A DNA stretch of 64,000 nt from Aricia agestis (GCF_905147365.1 NC_056422.1:6450501-6514500); one strand, 5' to 3'. Numbered from the stretch's first letter, positions 21,801-33,164 are shown. The notes: a model not told the origin generated them from the sequence alone. Numbers and translations are program-made.

Positions 21801-24698
21801 CACCCAGTAGGTAAAAATATAATTTAATTTTTCTGTTTGTGCATCTTTTTCTTTTTGGTTCCCTGGGTCCGGCTCATGACTGTTGCAGGCGTCGCCAGCA
21901 TTATATTATAATGTCATTCGGTGTTTTATTATTTTACACCTCGTCGAGGTCAAATCCATAAGGATAGCGGATAAGGATAGGGATTAAAAATTCCCTTGCT
22001 GTACCTAGCAAAACAGACAGACCATTCCACAGGTACTTTTCTCACACATTTTCTTATATTATTAAAGTGTGGGGCAACAAAAAACAGAATTTTACCTTGA
22101 GTGGGTGTTAACCCATTCACCGCCAAGTGCTGCACATCTGAACAATACAGAGGTGCCACATATTTCTTTTTTAAATTTTAATGTTACATTGCAAGGAAAC
22201 ACAAAAACAAACCAGCAGCAGCAAAGAAGCATTCGAAAAAAACGACAATGTTTTATCATTGACGGTGAACGGGCTGCAATGAAGTATAAATAGTAGTATT
22301 TCTTACCTCCTTTTTTTCTTTTATATGTCAAGTGTGTAGGAGTTTTCGAGGTTGAAGGTATTGGTACAAAATTATCAGTACCATATGTTTTATGGACATT
22401 AGTAAGCACTGGTCCACCTGAAAATTAAAATCATTTTTACTTAACTTTATGATAATTTCCACAGCTACTCCATAAAACAGAAAAATAAATTTAGCCAAGT
22501 GCAAGTCGGACTCGCGCACGAAGGGTTCCGTACCGTCGCGTCATAGATCAAAAATAGGCCAAAAATTGTTTTTTTTTGTATGGAAGTCCCCCTTAAATAT
22601 TTATTTTATTTTTACTGTATTATTAATTGTTAAAGAACACATATAATTGAAGATTTTGTGAAAATTTCAAGTGTCTACATGTTACCATTACTGATATCGA
22701 GCAAGAAAGGCAAAAAAAAACACGTTTGTTGTATGGGCCCGTTAAATATTTATTTTATTTTATATTTTTTAGTATTTGTTGTTATAGCGGCAATTAAAGA
22801 AAAACATAATCTGTGAAAATTTCAGAAGTTTAGCTAAAGCGGTTATTGAGATACAGCCTGGAGAGACAGACAGACATCGAAGTCTCAGTAGTAATAGGGT
22901 CACGTTTTTACCCTTTGGGTGCGGAACACTAAAAAAAGAAATGTCTACCTTGATAAATATGTGCCTCTGTCTCATTTATTTCAGTGCTTGCTTCAATTGC
23001 CATATTCATGTTTATCTTTTCGGTAGTAGACATAAGTTTATCTGGAAAAAATGCATAAGGTTTAAGATGTTTACTATCCTACTAGAAATTAGAAAAAATC
23101 AAAAGTAGAAAAGTTTTTCTAACATCTGCCTAGGTTGACTGACTTCATACATAATAATCCATCAAGTGCGAGTTGAGCTCACGCACCAAGGGTTCCGTAC
23201 TGTTATAGAGCAAAATAGGCCAAATATTTAGTTTTTTTTATGGGAGCCTCCCTTAAATGTATATTTTATTTTAATGTTATTATTAATTAACGTACACATA
23301 TAATTCAGGCCTTAGTAAAAATTTCAGGTGCCTAACTGTTGCCATTACTTATATAGAGCAAAATAGCCAAAAAATCATGTCTGTTGTATGGGAGCTCCTC
23401 TTACATATTTTTTTTTATGAAATAAGGGGGCAAACGAGCAAACGGGTCACCTGATGGAAATCAACTTCCATCGCCCATGGACACTCGCAGCATCAGAAAA
23501 GCTGCAGGTGCGTTCCCGGCCTTTTAAGAGGGAATAGGGTAATAGGGAAGAGTAGGGATGGGAAGGGAAGGGAATAGGGGAGGATAGGGATGGGAATTGG
23601 GCCTCCGGTAAACTCACTCACTCGACGAAACACAGCGCAAGAGCTGTTTCACGCCGGTTTTCTGTGAGAACGTGGTATTTCTCCGGTCGAGCCGGCCCAT
23701 TCGTGCCGAAGCATGGCTCTCCATCGTTATATTAATTTTATTTTGTTTTTAGGATTTGTTGTTACAGCAGCAACAGATATACAATCTGTGAAAATTTCAG
23801 AAGTCTAGCTATAGCGGTTCTTGAGATACAGCCTGGAGACAGAGAGATAGACTGACGGACAGACAACGAAGTCTTAGTAATAGGGTCCCGTTTTTACCCC
23901 TTGGGTACGGAATCCTAAAAATAAAAAAATATACAATGGTCACTTACCTGTATGTTTTCCAGCAGGATTAATTTTATCATAATATGATTTAATATGCAAA
24001 GGAAACTCAGTAAAAAGGTCATCAGATAAAGGGGTTCTCATGAGACCTTCAGTTGGCACTGAACTGGCTAACAACCGGTTCCCTTTTGCATTAAAGCATT
24101 GACGGGTAAAGTGGGCACCACAGATAAACTTGAGCTGATGCAACTTTTCAATTGGCACATAAACTAAATCTTCAATGCCCGATGCTTTCACCCATAATCG
24201 ACATCTGAAAGATTTATAATAATTTGTTTGTAGTCATTCAAAGCAGTCATCAGACTTAGTTCTTACAGGATTCAAAACAGTAGCCTATGTTACTGTTGGA
24301 TAATATAGCATTCTTATGCTGGAAGAAGTTTTGGAATGGATCCAATAGTTTTAGTAGAGCCTTATTTGTCGAAAGGAATAAAATCTTTCCTCTATAATCT
24401 ATATAAAGTAGCATAAGAGGTACAAGTTACAAGTTTTATATTATAATATATAATTGGATGGATTACTAATTAGACTTTGCTGATTTAAATACGTACTGAT
24501 ACAAGTAACACAATGAGTGCCAAAACCCTTAGTGCCGAATCACACCATCAACATCAATTGTCATATTATGATGCAAGAGTACAAAAGTTGTAAGACTTAC
24601 CGATCAGGGTCAAGAGGAAATTTTGCAAGAAATATGCTCGATTTGGGGAGTCTACGTACTCCACAAATCGTACACTTCTTGCAGATGCGGCTTTCCAT
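18855..24698 (-). CDS. THAP-domain P-element-superfamily transposase, copy 2 (7 exons)
   Basis: Exons, in coding order: 24698-24601, 24204-23948, 23041-22949, 22417-22307, 21614-21543, 21448-21374 and 21034-18855. All have GT-AG borders; the joined length is 2,886 nt, or 961 residues. The phases match copy 1, and exons 3-6 (93, 111, 72 and 75 bp) are all multiples of three. Here the N-terminal cluster reads CKKCTIC, so a CxxC zinc pair is available, with CGAHF as the second pair. The transposase core keeps LLFDEI, CDQG and [12 protein letters not shown], so the D-D-E set is complete. The C-terminus is ten residues longer ([10 protein letters not shown]) than in copy 1. This copy looks closer to the ancestral form and is the better candidate for a working protein. 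The likely role is transposition of P-type elements or a domesticated THAP9-like function. No P-type terminal repeats were found around it. An AATAAA overlaps the last codons. Confidence 0.92.
21074..21281 (-). mobile_element. Helitron-like family B element in intron 6 (copy 2)
   Basis: Counterpart of 14430-14637, nearly identical. Confidence 0.8.
22493..22937 (+). repeat. Family A repeat in intron 3 (copy 2)
   Basis: Counterpart of 15848-16299. A small internal deletion near 22730 (GTATGGGCCCGTTAAAT) distinguishes it from copy 1. Confidence 0.8.
23159..23926 (+). repeat. Family A repeat in intron 2 (copy 2), with nested LINE tail 23409-23729
   Basis: Counterpart of 16521-17285. The nested LINE tail has the same borders as in copy 1. 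Confidence 0.8.
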
Positions 24699-25118
24699 GT
24701 TAGTTGAAATATTTTCAGACGAAAATAATAAGTAGGTATCACTTTTCAAGGAGTCGGTGAAAATGTAATTAAACTCACGAAATCGGTGACACGCAACAAA
24801 ACTTAACATAAAAGCACAAATTTAATAGCCAATTCACTTGATATTCAAGCAAAAATCAATTTTTTCAGATGTTTGTTTTATACAATTTTCAAACAACTTC
24901 AAAAAGTGAAAAAGTCATTGCAAAGCTGCCAACCTTCAGTAATCACAAAATCATAGATAACAAAATGTTAAGATTCTGTATGTTGGTAATGATTCGCATC
25001 TCAAACTTGAAGCCTTGCGGTTATTCAAATATAGACTTTATTTTAAAAGCGATAGAGTCGTGTTTTTAGTGACTGGCTTGGGAGTCAGGCTTTTTATATG
25101 GAAGTGTCGACCCACTGG

Positions 25119-25550
25119 TAGAGAATGCCACACAAAGTATTTTAAATAAATAAATAAATAAATTTCTAAGAATTGTGCGTTAGTGGTAATAAGTAGAAAC
25201 TTTTCGCATATTATGTCTGACACAAATAATGAATCAACAACTAGCTAAACCACATAACTAATAGCTGTAACTTTAATTTATATGTGACACCCTAATGTTC
25301 CTATGGGAAACAAACACTCATGTATAGTGTATAATAATTATGTAACATATAGGTATATTTATACATTACGTGGAAGTTTAGTGCGGGTCTCATACAAATC
25401 TTGTTCTGCAAACTTGAACTTTTCCCAAACTCATACAAACTGTCAGAACTAGTTAACGCACAAAGTGTATAACGAAAAGCGATGTTTTTCCCCTTCATTA
25501 ATTATAAAATTAGTATTAAGATAGTAATTACTTATTTTATTTTATTTAAC
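25119..25550. other. No gene; short AAAT microsatellite
   Basis: TAAATAAATAAATAAATAAA lies at about 25143-25163. The rest is AT-rich with nothing I can name. Confidence 0.5.
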
Positions 25551-25724
25551 ACTAGATAACGCCCTCAACTCCGCTGCGCTAAAATTCGTTTATCGTGTGA
25601 GGTCCGTACATTTTTCCGGGATATCAAGTACTTATCTTATGTCCCGGGACTCTAAGTAACTCCATAACCCAATTTCTGAAAAATCGGTTCAGCGGTTTAG
25701 GCGTGAAGATTTATAATATTACGA
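25551..25724 (-). mobile_element. Helitron-like family B element
   Basis: The plus strand begins CTAGATAACGCCCTCAACTC, the reverse complement of the family 3' end, and continues through CATTTTTCCGGGATA and AAATCGGTTCAGCGGTTTAG. It ends near TTTATAATATTACGAG with the CTGTCTG block missing. Confidence 0.75.
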
Positions 25725-25977
25725 GCTTTTGCCCGCGGCTTCGCTCGCGTTAAGCAGTATTATTACATACAAACATTCATCCCCTATTTGAACCCCTGGG
25801 GGTTGGAATTTATAAAAATCCTTTCTTAGCTAATGCCTACGTCATAACATCTACCTGCATGCCAAATTTCAGCCCGAACCGTCCAGTGGTTTGGGCTGTG
25901 CGTTGATAGATCACTAGATACTAGGTAGATAGATATGTCAATCAGTCAGTCAGTCACCTTTGAGTTTTATTAGTATG
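25724..25977 (-). mobile_element. Helitron-like family C repeat
   Basis: GAGCTTTTGCCCGCGGCTTC starts a block that includes GGGGTTGGAATTTATAAAAA, GCATGCCAAATTTCAGCCCG and GGTTTGGGCTGTGCG and ends TTTTATTAGTATGA. The reverse complement has a GCGAAGCCGCGGGC hairpin close to its end, like families D and E. It abuts family B directly. Confidence 0.6.
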
Positions 25978-26182
25978 ACGTGCTTAATGCTTATACTATT
26001 GCTCATTTTCTGTAGCCGATACGAAGTGCGAACGAAGTATGGATCAATACCTAGTTGCTCGCAACTTCATTGGCGTGGAAACGCGATTATCGCGCGGAGA
26101 CCGATTTCAAAACGCGTTCCAAAATGGACCTCATTACAATTTTAGTGGTTAAATCATAAAAATGTATTCTATGTTCACTTCC

Positions 26183-26320
26183 AGCAGCGGCGGCGTTGGT
26201 CGCCATTTCTGGCTATCTCTCAACGCTTTGCTAAAACACTAAACTAATTGAGTCATTAGTTTAGTGTTTTAGCAAAGCGTTGAGAGATAGCCAGAAATGG
26301 CGACCAACGCCGCCGCTGCT
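26183..26320. repeat. Perfect 66-bp inverted repeat with 6-bp loop
   Basis: 26183-26248 and 26255-26320 are exact reverse complements by eye, with loop TGAGTC. The arms go from GC-rich outer sequence (AGCAGCGGCGGCG) to AT-rich inner sequence (CACTAAACTAAT). Nothing in the arms resembles a known element end. A transcript would form a 66-bp uninterrupted duplex. Confidence 0.97.
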
Positions 26321-26682
26321 TTGTAGTGGCGTAGAGCAAAATAAAACCTATAGCCTAGGTCATAAAGTGGCATTTTATTTGAATTTTTGTCGACGACGTC
26401 CCGGTGACGGCGGCGGTGGTTAGCAGTTGGTTGTGGGTGCGTTTTTGAAACAAATTCTCGCAACACAGAGGCAGAGTAAACAGAAATAATTGAAGAGATC
26501 TCGTATAACATAGGCCGGCGCCGGGCGCGCGCCGTAAGTTAATCAGCATTCTGGAGCATGTCGAAAGTGGTACTTGCGCCCAACTCGCGTAGATTCGCCC
26601 GTTTGTTTGAAATCGAGGTACTCCATAGGGTTGACTCCATTACTCTCTCATACTCCATTAGATGCATTTCTAAATTACTTAG

Positions 26683-26941
26683 TATGGATTTGACAGATTC
26701 GCAATCTGTCAAATCCATAAAATTTTAGAAATGCATCTTCGCGTCGCTTTGGGGTCTGAATCAACCCTTAGGGTCAATAGAGGCGAGGCGAGGCGCGACG
26801 AGGCGAGGCGAGGCGTGACGCGGCATAAATTTGTATGGCTTTGACAGATTTCAATTGCGTGAGACGTCTTTCGAATCTGTCAAATCCATATTATAAAAGA
26901 AATGCATCTACGCGTCGCGTTGCGGTCTGAATCAACCCTTA
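26683..26941. repeat. Repeat with paired 68-bp direct copies around a GAGGC tract
   Basis: 26703-26770 and 26874-26941 are direct copies, from AATCTGTCAAATCCATA to CTGAATCAACCCTTA, differing at a few positions. Between them lies a GC-rich GAGGC/GACGC tract (26774-26826). A 17-bp hairpin, TATGGATTTGACAGATT with its complement, sits at 26683-26719, loop CGC. It is probably a worn transposon with subterminal repeats. Confidence 0.75.
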
Positions 26942-27469
26942 ATTCTGTCGACTCTGACAAAAGCTAGGTTTTCGTGCACGCTACTGCGTTGTTCTATCCT
27001 CTTTTCTTTCCCAAATAACGCATATAATATTATTATGTGTCTTCGATTCGGTCTAATCTTCAACATGTCTACGGTATGTTATTCACACTGACGAAGGTAA
27101 AATATAGGACTCAGCCTTAATATTTCTCGCTAAAGGCTCTAGAGAATAAATAAACTTCCCTCATTTCCACACGAGTGAGCATATTTTATCACTGAAACTA
27201 GATCCGTGGAATATTGTCCAGGAAACCATAGTAAGGGTCTTAGAGACCACACTTCCACTTATAAGTTACTCTGTAATCTGTATTACTGTTGGGTAACAAT
27301 GATATTAAATCTCATAATACGATATTCTATTACTTTTAATATTATTATCTACTTATTTTCATAAACTACAAGGTGTAACAAAACTAAGTGATAATTATGT
27401 TATGTACTTTAAAGTTTAAGGTAACTTAGATTAATGATTGGTCTTCGCGCGCTGTGCTACTACGTCGTA
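26942..27469. other. No feature seen
   Basis: AT-rich sequence without supported genes or repeats. Confidence 0.45.
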
Positions 27470-27500
27470 TAGTCCGTCAAGAAAGTGAAGAAATTAAAAA

Positions 27501-28114
27501 TCGGCCAAGTGGGAGGGCCATGCTTCGGCACGAATGGGCCGGCTCGACCGGATAAATACCACATTCTCACATAAAACCGGCGTGAAACAGCGCTTGCGCT
27601 GTGTTTCGCCGAGTGAGTGAGTTTACCGGAGGCCCAATCCCCTAACCCCTACCCTATTCCCTTCCCTACCCTCAACTATTCCCTTCCCTTCCCTTCCCTA
27701 CCCTCCCCTATTACCCTATTCCCTCTTAAAAGGTCGGCAACGCACTTGCAGCTCTTCTGATGCTGCGAGTGTCCATGGGCGATGGAAGTTGCTTTCCATC
27801 AGGTGACCCGTTTGCTCGTTTGCCCCCTAATTTCATTAAAAAAAAAAGTGCTAGTCGACTCGCGCACGACGGGTTCCGTACCATTATAGAGCGAAAGTAG
27901 GCAAAAATTGTGTTTTTTTGTGTGGGGGTCCTTAAATAATTTTTTTTTTTTATTATCTGTTGTTATAGCGGCAATAGAAATACACAATCTGTGAAAATTT
28001 TAGAAGTCTAGCTATAGCGGTTCTTGAGATACACCCTGTAGACAGACGGACAGACGGAGATGGAAGTCTCAGTAATAGGGTCCCGTTTTTACCCTTTGGG
28101 TACAGAACCCTAAA
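27501..28114 (+). repeat. Family A repeat nested in the palindromic MITE
   Basis: Starts TCGGCCAAGTG, is interrupted by a LINE tail at 27512-27845, and resumes GTGCTAGTCGACTCGCGCAC to GGGTACAGAACCCTAAAAA. Confidence 0.85.
27512..27845 (+). mobile_element. LINE 3' tail nested in family A
   Basis: 5' block GCATGGCCC-type reverse complement (GGGCCATGCTTCGGCACGAA), CGGCGTGAAACAGCGC, and CGAGTGAGTGAGTTTACCGG. Then a pyrimidine-rich array of CCCTTCCCTACCCTATT units (27610-27722), TCCATCAGGTGACCCGTTTG and a terminal A-run. AAGTG is present on both sides (27507-27511 and 27846-27850), a target duplication expected for LINE-type integration. Confidence 0.85.
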
Positions 28115-28393
28115 AAAGTGGCAACATCGTAGTGTCATCTCTTTTTCTTAGATTGATTTGAAAGGGATGACACTACGATGTTGCTACTTTTTAGTTTCTT
28201 CACTTTCTTGACAGACTATAAGACCAATAATTAATCAAGTTGTGGCGCTGAAAGATCAACTTTTTTTAAAACTTTATGAGAAAACTCCTGACGCTCGGGC
28301 GCTTGCCCGTACAAATCACAAAAAAATTTGCTCTTTCATCCGCTGCTACTGTCACAGTGAACTCAATATAGGGAATACAATATGTTATGAATG

Positions 28394-28533
28394 TATGGTC
28401 TGTCACGACAAATAAGTGAAGAAATTAAAAAGTGGCAACATCGTAGTGTCATCCCTTTTTTCTTAGATTGATTTGAAAGGGATGACACTACAATGTTGCC
28501 ACTTTTAATTTCTTCACTTTTTTACAGACTATA
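28394..28533. mobile_element. Palindromic TA-flanked MITE (copy 2), uninterrupted
   Basis: The same family as 27470-28220 without insertions, 140 bp. The arms AGTGAAGAAATTAAAAAGTG and GGCAACATCGTAGTGTCATC pair with their complements around CTTAGATTGATTTGAAA. It serves as the empty form of copy 1. Confidence 0.88.
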
Positions 28534-29683
28534 CACATCCTAAAGTATTATCACTCAGTTTTTTACACCCTGTAGAGTGTAGATGGTGCTGGCAACATGG
28601 TTTTCCAAAAATCCGTTAATTGCGCGGAAACCGTACATTTTCAAAGAGTTAAACTATCCTTTTTCCGCACTCTAAATCGCAACTGACGCGGACGGGCAGA
28701 CATCGCTTTAAACTGTTTTCTTTCCTAAAATGATGGAAGAATAGCTGAGATGACATGTTTGCTTGATTAATCTGTCATTCAAACCCCTTTACGATTTTTT
28801 AACGAACGCATTAAAATTGATAGAAAGGGGTGAACATGCATTTTTAATTTAATTTATTTTTTATTCTACCCAGAGGTGTTTACATTTTTATACTGGATGT
28901 TGTCTCCATAGAAACTTTGTTGGTAACGTGACTTTTTATTACAGAAAAGCAAAATTTTTTTTTCCCGAAACCTAAGTCTTAGAACAAAAATAAACTTGTT
29001 CAGAATGACCCCATGAGTCACCTCCTTTCGGCTTACTATACCAGTTTTGAAACACCTTGTATAATATTGATAACTGATGAAATACTATAATATTATTATA
29101 CAGCTGATACCTAATAATATACTGCAGGACTGATACGATACTTCACATTAATTCATGAGGACCTAAGCGGCCTCATCCGGCCGCGATAACAATAGAAAAG
29201 CTATTGTGTCTCGTTATTCAACGATCGATGGGTTAATTTCAATTAGATAATAATTATTATTATTTAGAAGTTCTAGACGTTTTTTTTTAATAATAAGGAT
29301 ACTGAAGATTGGAGAAAAAACACACATGTTCGTGTATTTGTAGACATAAACCAATTAGTCTTAGACGTAATAGTAATAAAATACGACTTTGGGTAATGCC
29401 AATTTATATTTAGCTTCCAACTTCATGAATATACAGTATGATCTTAATTGTACGCTAAAGGGCTTTCCAAACTTATTTTTATTGTGACCCCTTCAATATA
29501 TTATTTTTGGCGATGTAGCTAGATGGGAGAGAAGATTAAACCTAAACTGTAATAACTGGACTTCCAGAAATTATTATGGTTAGTGAAAACCTATAAAGTC
29601 CAGTCCAGTTCTTTTAACCCGACTGTAAGAAGGATAAGTAGATATAATAATATAATGTTATCTTATATTCTTGTGTCTATATT
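28534..29683. other. No gene; one short dispersed repeat
   Basis: 29155-29235 (CGGCCGCGATAACAATAGA, then CTATTGTGTCTCG) recurs at 53305-53375 and is a small unclassified repeat. The rest shows nothing I can support. Confidence 0.5.
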
Positions 29684-30099
29684 AGGGTTCCGTATTCAAA
29701 GGGTGAAAATGGGACCCTACTCATAAGACTTCGATGTCTGTCTGTCCGTCTGTCTGTCTCCAAGCTGTATCTCAAGAACCGCTATAGCTTTGTGTATATC
29801 TGTTGCCACTATAACAACAAATACTAAAAACAAAATAAAATTAATATTTAAAGGGAGCTCCCATACAAAAAACGTGATTTTTTTGGCCTTTTTTGCTCGA
29901 TATGGCAACAGGTAGGCACTTGAAATTTTCACAAAGGCCTTAATTATATGTCTTCTTCAATATTTAAGAATAACATTAAAATAAAATAAAAAAATAAGGG
30001 GGGCTCTCATACAAAAACACTTTTTTGGTCTATGTTTGCTCTATAATTACAGTACGGAACCTTTCGTGCGCGAGTCCGACTCGCACTTGGTCGATTTTT
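29684..30099 (-). repeat. Dispersed repeat family A
   Basis: The minus-strand copy runs on the plus strand from TAGGGTTCCGTATTCAAAGG through GTCTGTCTGTCCGTCTG, CTCAAGAACCGCTATAGC and ATAACAACAAATACTAAAAA to GCGCGAGTCCGACTCGCACT. No ORF is expected. Confidence 0.85.
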
Positions 30100-30541
30100 A
30101 TGTATATTTTGTTGCCTTACTCCTGCGAAACGTATCCTGTAGCTCTGATAAATAATCAGCTAGTTTTTCCGCGTCAATATTTTCACTTATACGGTCTTCG
30201 TTTCTTCGTAGATTTTGCGACGCCACACAGCGTCGTGACACACAGTTTGAGAAGCCCTGGTATACTCATCCCATCCTTAATGTATTTTCGTCTGGCAAGC
30301 TATGAATTATTAGAAATACCTTAACGTTATACAGCTTCGTAAATTACATTAGTTGGATTCTAGATAATATTATTTTTTCAGTATTAGGAATTTCGTAATA
30401 TGTACATAGTTGGTTTTATTTTCTTTTATTGTGGACCGTAAAAAGTGTGTGTGTACAGAATATTACTTGCATAATATAGGTATTATATAAAAGTTATTTA
30501 ACATTTATTTTTAATATCTGTACTTACTTACTATTCTATAC
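30100..30541. other. No feature seen
   Basis: AT-rich, with a short GT run near 30447. No supported gene. Confidence 0.45.
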
Positions 30542-30880
30542 TATTATGTTATTATAAAGCTGAAGAGTTTGTTTGAACTTTGAACGCGCTAAACTCAGGA
30601 ACTACTGGTTCGATTTGAAAAAGTTGGTTCGTTGTTAGATAACTCATAATAATTATATCGAGGACGGCTATGGGCTATAATAATCTATTATCACGCAAAG
30701 AGAGAAGAAGCAGAGGAAAATGTGGAAAAAAAAACGGGGAAAATTATGTGATAGGGATTCTCACGAACTACGAGTACTAGAGCAATTTTTATGTTATTTG
30801 GCACAGATAAAAAGTAGACCACGTGAAGGATCATAGCCTATTAATTATTATTGTTTGTGATTTTTTTTATACATATAGAG
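30542..30880 (+). mobile_element. Helitron-like family D fragment
   Basis: ATTATAAAGCTGAAGAGTTT, then GAACGCGCTAAACTCAGGAA, GGCTATGGGCTATAATAATC, GAGGAAAATGTGGAAAAA and GGCACAGATAAAAAGTAGAC. The 3' hairpin end is lost. Same family as 44228-44775. Confidence 0.7.
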
Positions 30881-31705
30881 TTACTATTGTGACTAGTAAT
30901 AGAGGAGTCAATAGTTGTATTTAGGACATAAATACATACCGTACATAGTTTAGGCTCGTTGCGAAACCATTTAATTTTATATAATTATTATGTACCTATA
31001 TAATTAATAACATACATATCTAAACTATGTAGTCAACAAAGGGGGTATTTCTTAGTACAATATATAACCAGTCCAATAGTAGAGACTTGTTGTAAGTACC
31101 TACACTTAATATATTTCGGAAAAGTTCTGGGAACCCGAAAACTTTGCACTCGTTGCCCTAGTTGTAAACAAAGTTAGGGAAATTGGAAGACTAATTCTGA
31201 TTAGAATTGGAAATCTGCCGTAACTCCTCTTTGTATCAAAAATATGCGCGGTACCATCAGAGAAGTTTATCCATAGCGGGTCTACATAATTTATTCGAGT
31301 TAAGTCAAACCCAGCCAAAAAAAAAAACAACTTACATTAAAATAACATAACCCTATCAAAATATGACGTGTACCATATTCTGCCTATGAAGAAATTTTTA
31401 AAACGACAAGTTGATTTAATTCTGCAGAATCGACGCTCTTTATGACCTTTCGCGACAGGGGTACCGATACACACTTTGGGAGCCTCTGATTCATAATTTC
31501 ATACTCATGACTTCATGAGTCGCGACATTAACGCTAGTCTTTCTGTTCGTTTGCCTATTACCTATTCACGTTGTAACAGCGATTAATGAACTTGTAAATA
31601 CTTTAGAGTCGCGAGAAAACTATTATGGGATTAATTATGTCATCAAAAAATGTATGTGACCTTTAACTGCTGCTACCTATTTTCCGTGACATTATGATTA
31701 ATCCA
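30881..31705. other. No feature seen
   Basis: AT-rich, no supported gene; scattered worn repeat sequence is possible. Confidence 0.4.
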
Positions 31706-32000
31706 TACAAACTAGATGTCCCGCGCGGCTTCGCCCGCGTAAATTAGAAATTTTACAGAATCCGTAGCTACATTTTCCCATAAAAAATATTTCCCCCGTT
31801 TTTCCCACATTTTCCTGAGTTTCTTCTGTCGTATTAGTCTTAGAGTAATAATATAATATAACCTTCTCGATAAATGATGAGTCTTACTCGATAAATGATC
31901 TATCTAACACTGAGATAAGTTTTTAAATCGGACCTGTAGTTTCTGAGATTGACGCGTTCAAGCAAACATACTCTTCAGGTTTATAATATTAGGTAGATAT
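31706..32000 (-). mobile_element. Helitron-like family E element
   Basis: The plus strand starts CTAGATGTCCCGCGCGGCTT, the complement of a hairpin plus CTAG terminus, and continues TACATTTTCCCATAAAAAAT, CCCCCGTTTTTCCCACATT and GTAGTTTCTGAGATTGACGC to TTATAATATTAGGTAGAT. The interior is the reverse of family D, so D and E may be one family in opposite orientations. Confidence 0.65.
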
Positions 32001-33110
32001 AGATTTTTTTTAATTATCGCTTGACAAACTCGAGTCTCGATCTAAAAGACTATGAAATGGTATAATATGGCAGTGATGATGATGATGATGATGATGAAGA
32101 ATGTAATTTGCATAGTAGCATATGCTTTCTGTTCTTAAAACAACGCCGAAACTCCCAAACTTGTATCTATAAAGAATCAGGAATTCTCTCAGCACCTTCC
32201 GAACCACGGTATACCAGGTATATCTCGGTGCAAAATCTTACTTGTTGGTAGCATATGCTTAGAATACTTCTCACGAAACCGAAGTTACCATATGTTTCCC
32301 TATAAGTTTTGAGGAGTTCCCTCGATTACTTATGGATTCTTCATCAGATCACCACTTTTCTGAATATAATACCAAATTGGGATGATACCCTATATACCAA
32401 AAGAAAAATTTTGGAAATCGGTTAACAAACGGCGGAGTAATCGTTGAATATAAGAAAACGAACATAACACCTCCCCCATTTTGAAAGTCGGTTAAAATTG
32501 TAGCCTATGTGTTATTTATTTAATATTTTAATCAGCACATGAATTGAATAACAAAATTTTTTTCAAATTAATCGTAGCACCATCTGTCAGGACAAACTAA
32601 AATTGAAATAGAATAATATTGAATGCGATGATAGCGCCGTCCGCCGGATCTAATGTAAAACATTCCAAAATCAACAACTCCTTATAAATAAGAAATTAAT
32701 TGGAAAAACATTTTCCAGTAGACCAAACTGTAAATCTAAACCATTCTCGAATCTCCACGAACACACACAAAAAATTTCATCAAAATTGGTCCAGTCGTTT
32801 AGGAGGAGTTCAGTCACATACACACGCACACAAGAAATATATATTAAGATATTCATTCATACTAATATAAATAAATGTGAAAATCTCTGTCTGTCATTTA
32901 TATAAAATACTAGCTGTCCCGGTAAACGTTGTTTTGCCATAAAATGATTTTTCCTGTTTTCCTGCTTTTTTCTTGAAGTTTTTTCTGAATTTTTGAAGTG
33001 AAAACTTCTTTAGCGGCGTTGAGCACTTTACTGGGATGGGTAAAAACTGAAACTCGCGTCAGATTCTCGTGCTGATCGAAAAACCGTAAGATGGTTGGAG
33101 AGTAGTGTTG
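32001..33110. repeat. Cluster of worn dispersed repeats and a GAT microsatellite
   Basis: It contains a (GAT)n run at about 32074-32097. A block at 32340-32505 (ATTCTTCATCAGATCACCAC, then CGGCGGAGTAATCGTTG and TTTTGAAAGTCGGTTAAAA) follows. A block at 32570-32850 has TTCATCAAAATTGGTCCAGT and GGAGGAGTTCAGTCACATAC. A CTAGCTGTCCCGGTAAACG start lies at 32913. All are of the lepidopteran dispersed-repeat style; I could not set exact borders. Confidence 0.55.
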
Positions 33111-33164
33111 TAACATCGAAATCGATTAATCGAACAATCGATTGTTTTTTTCGATTGTCGATAT

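Larger units (their letters stand above)
18477..25118. repeat. Tandem duplication, copy 2 (6,642 bp)
   Basis: The same unit as 11831-18476, starting GACCGCACTACC and ending CGACCCACTG before TAGAGAATGCC. By eye there are about 14 substitutions and one 3-bp indel over the 2.15-kb last exon, so divergence is well below 1 percent there. 18477-18854 (3' flank) and 24699-25118 (5' flank) hold no other genes. Confidence 0.95.
27470..28220. mobile_element. Palindromic TA-flanked MITE (copy 1), interrupted by nested repeats
   Basis: The outer ends are TATAGTCCGTCAAGAAAG (27468-) and CTTTCTTGACAGACTATA (-28220). The inner part, AGTGGCAACATCGTAGTGTC and its complement around a short centre (28117-28193), makes the whole MITE an almost complete palindrome of about 140 bp. 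It is split at about 27501-28114 by a family A repeat. TA at both borders suggests a mariner-type element. Compare 28394-28533. Confidence 0.85.
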
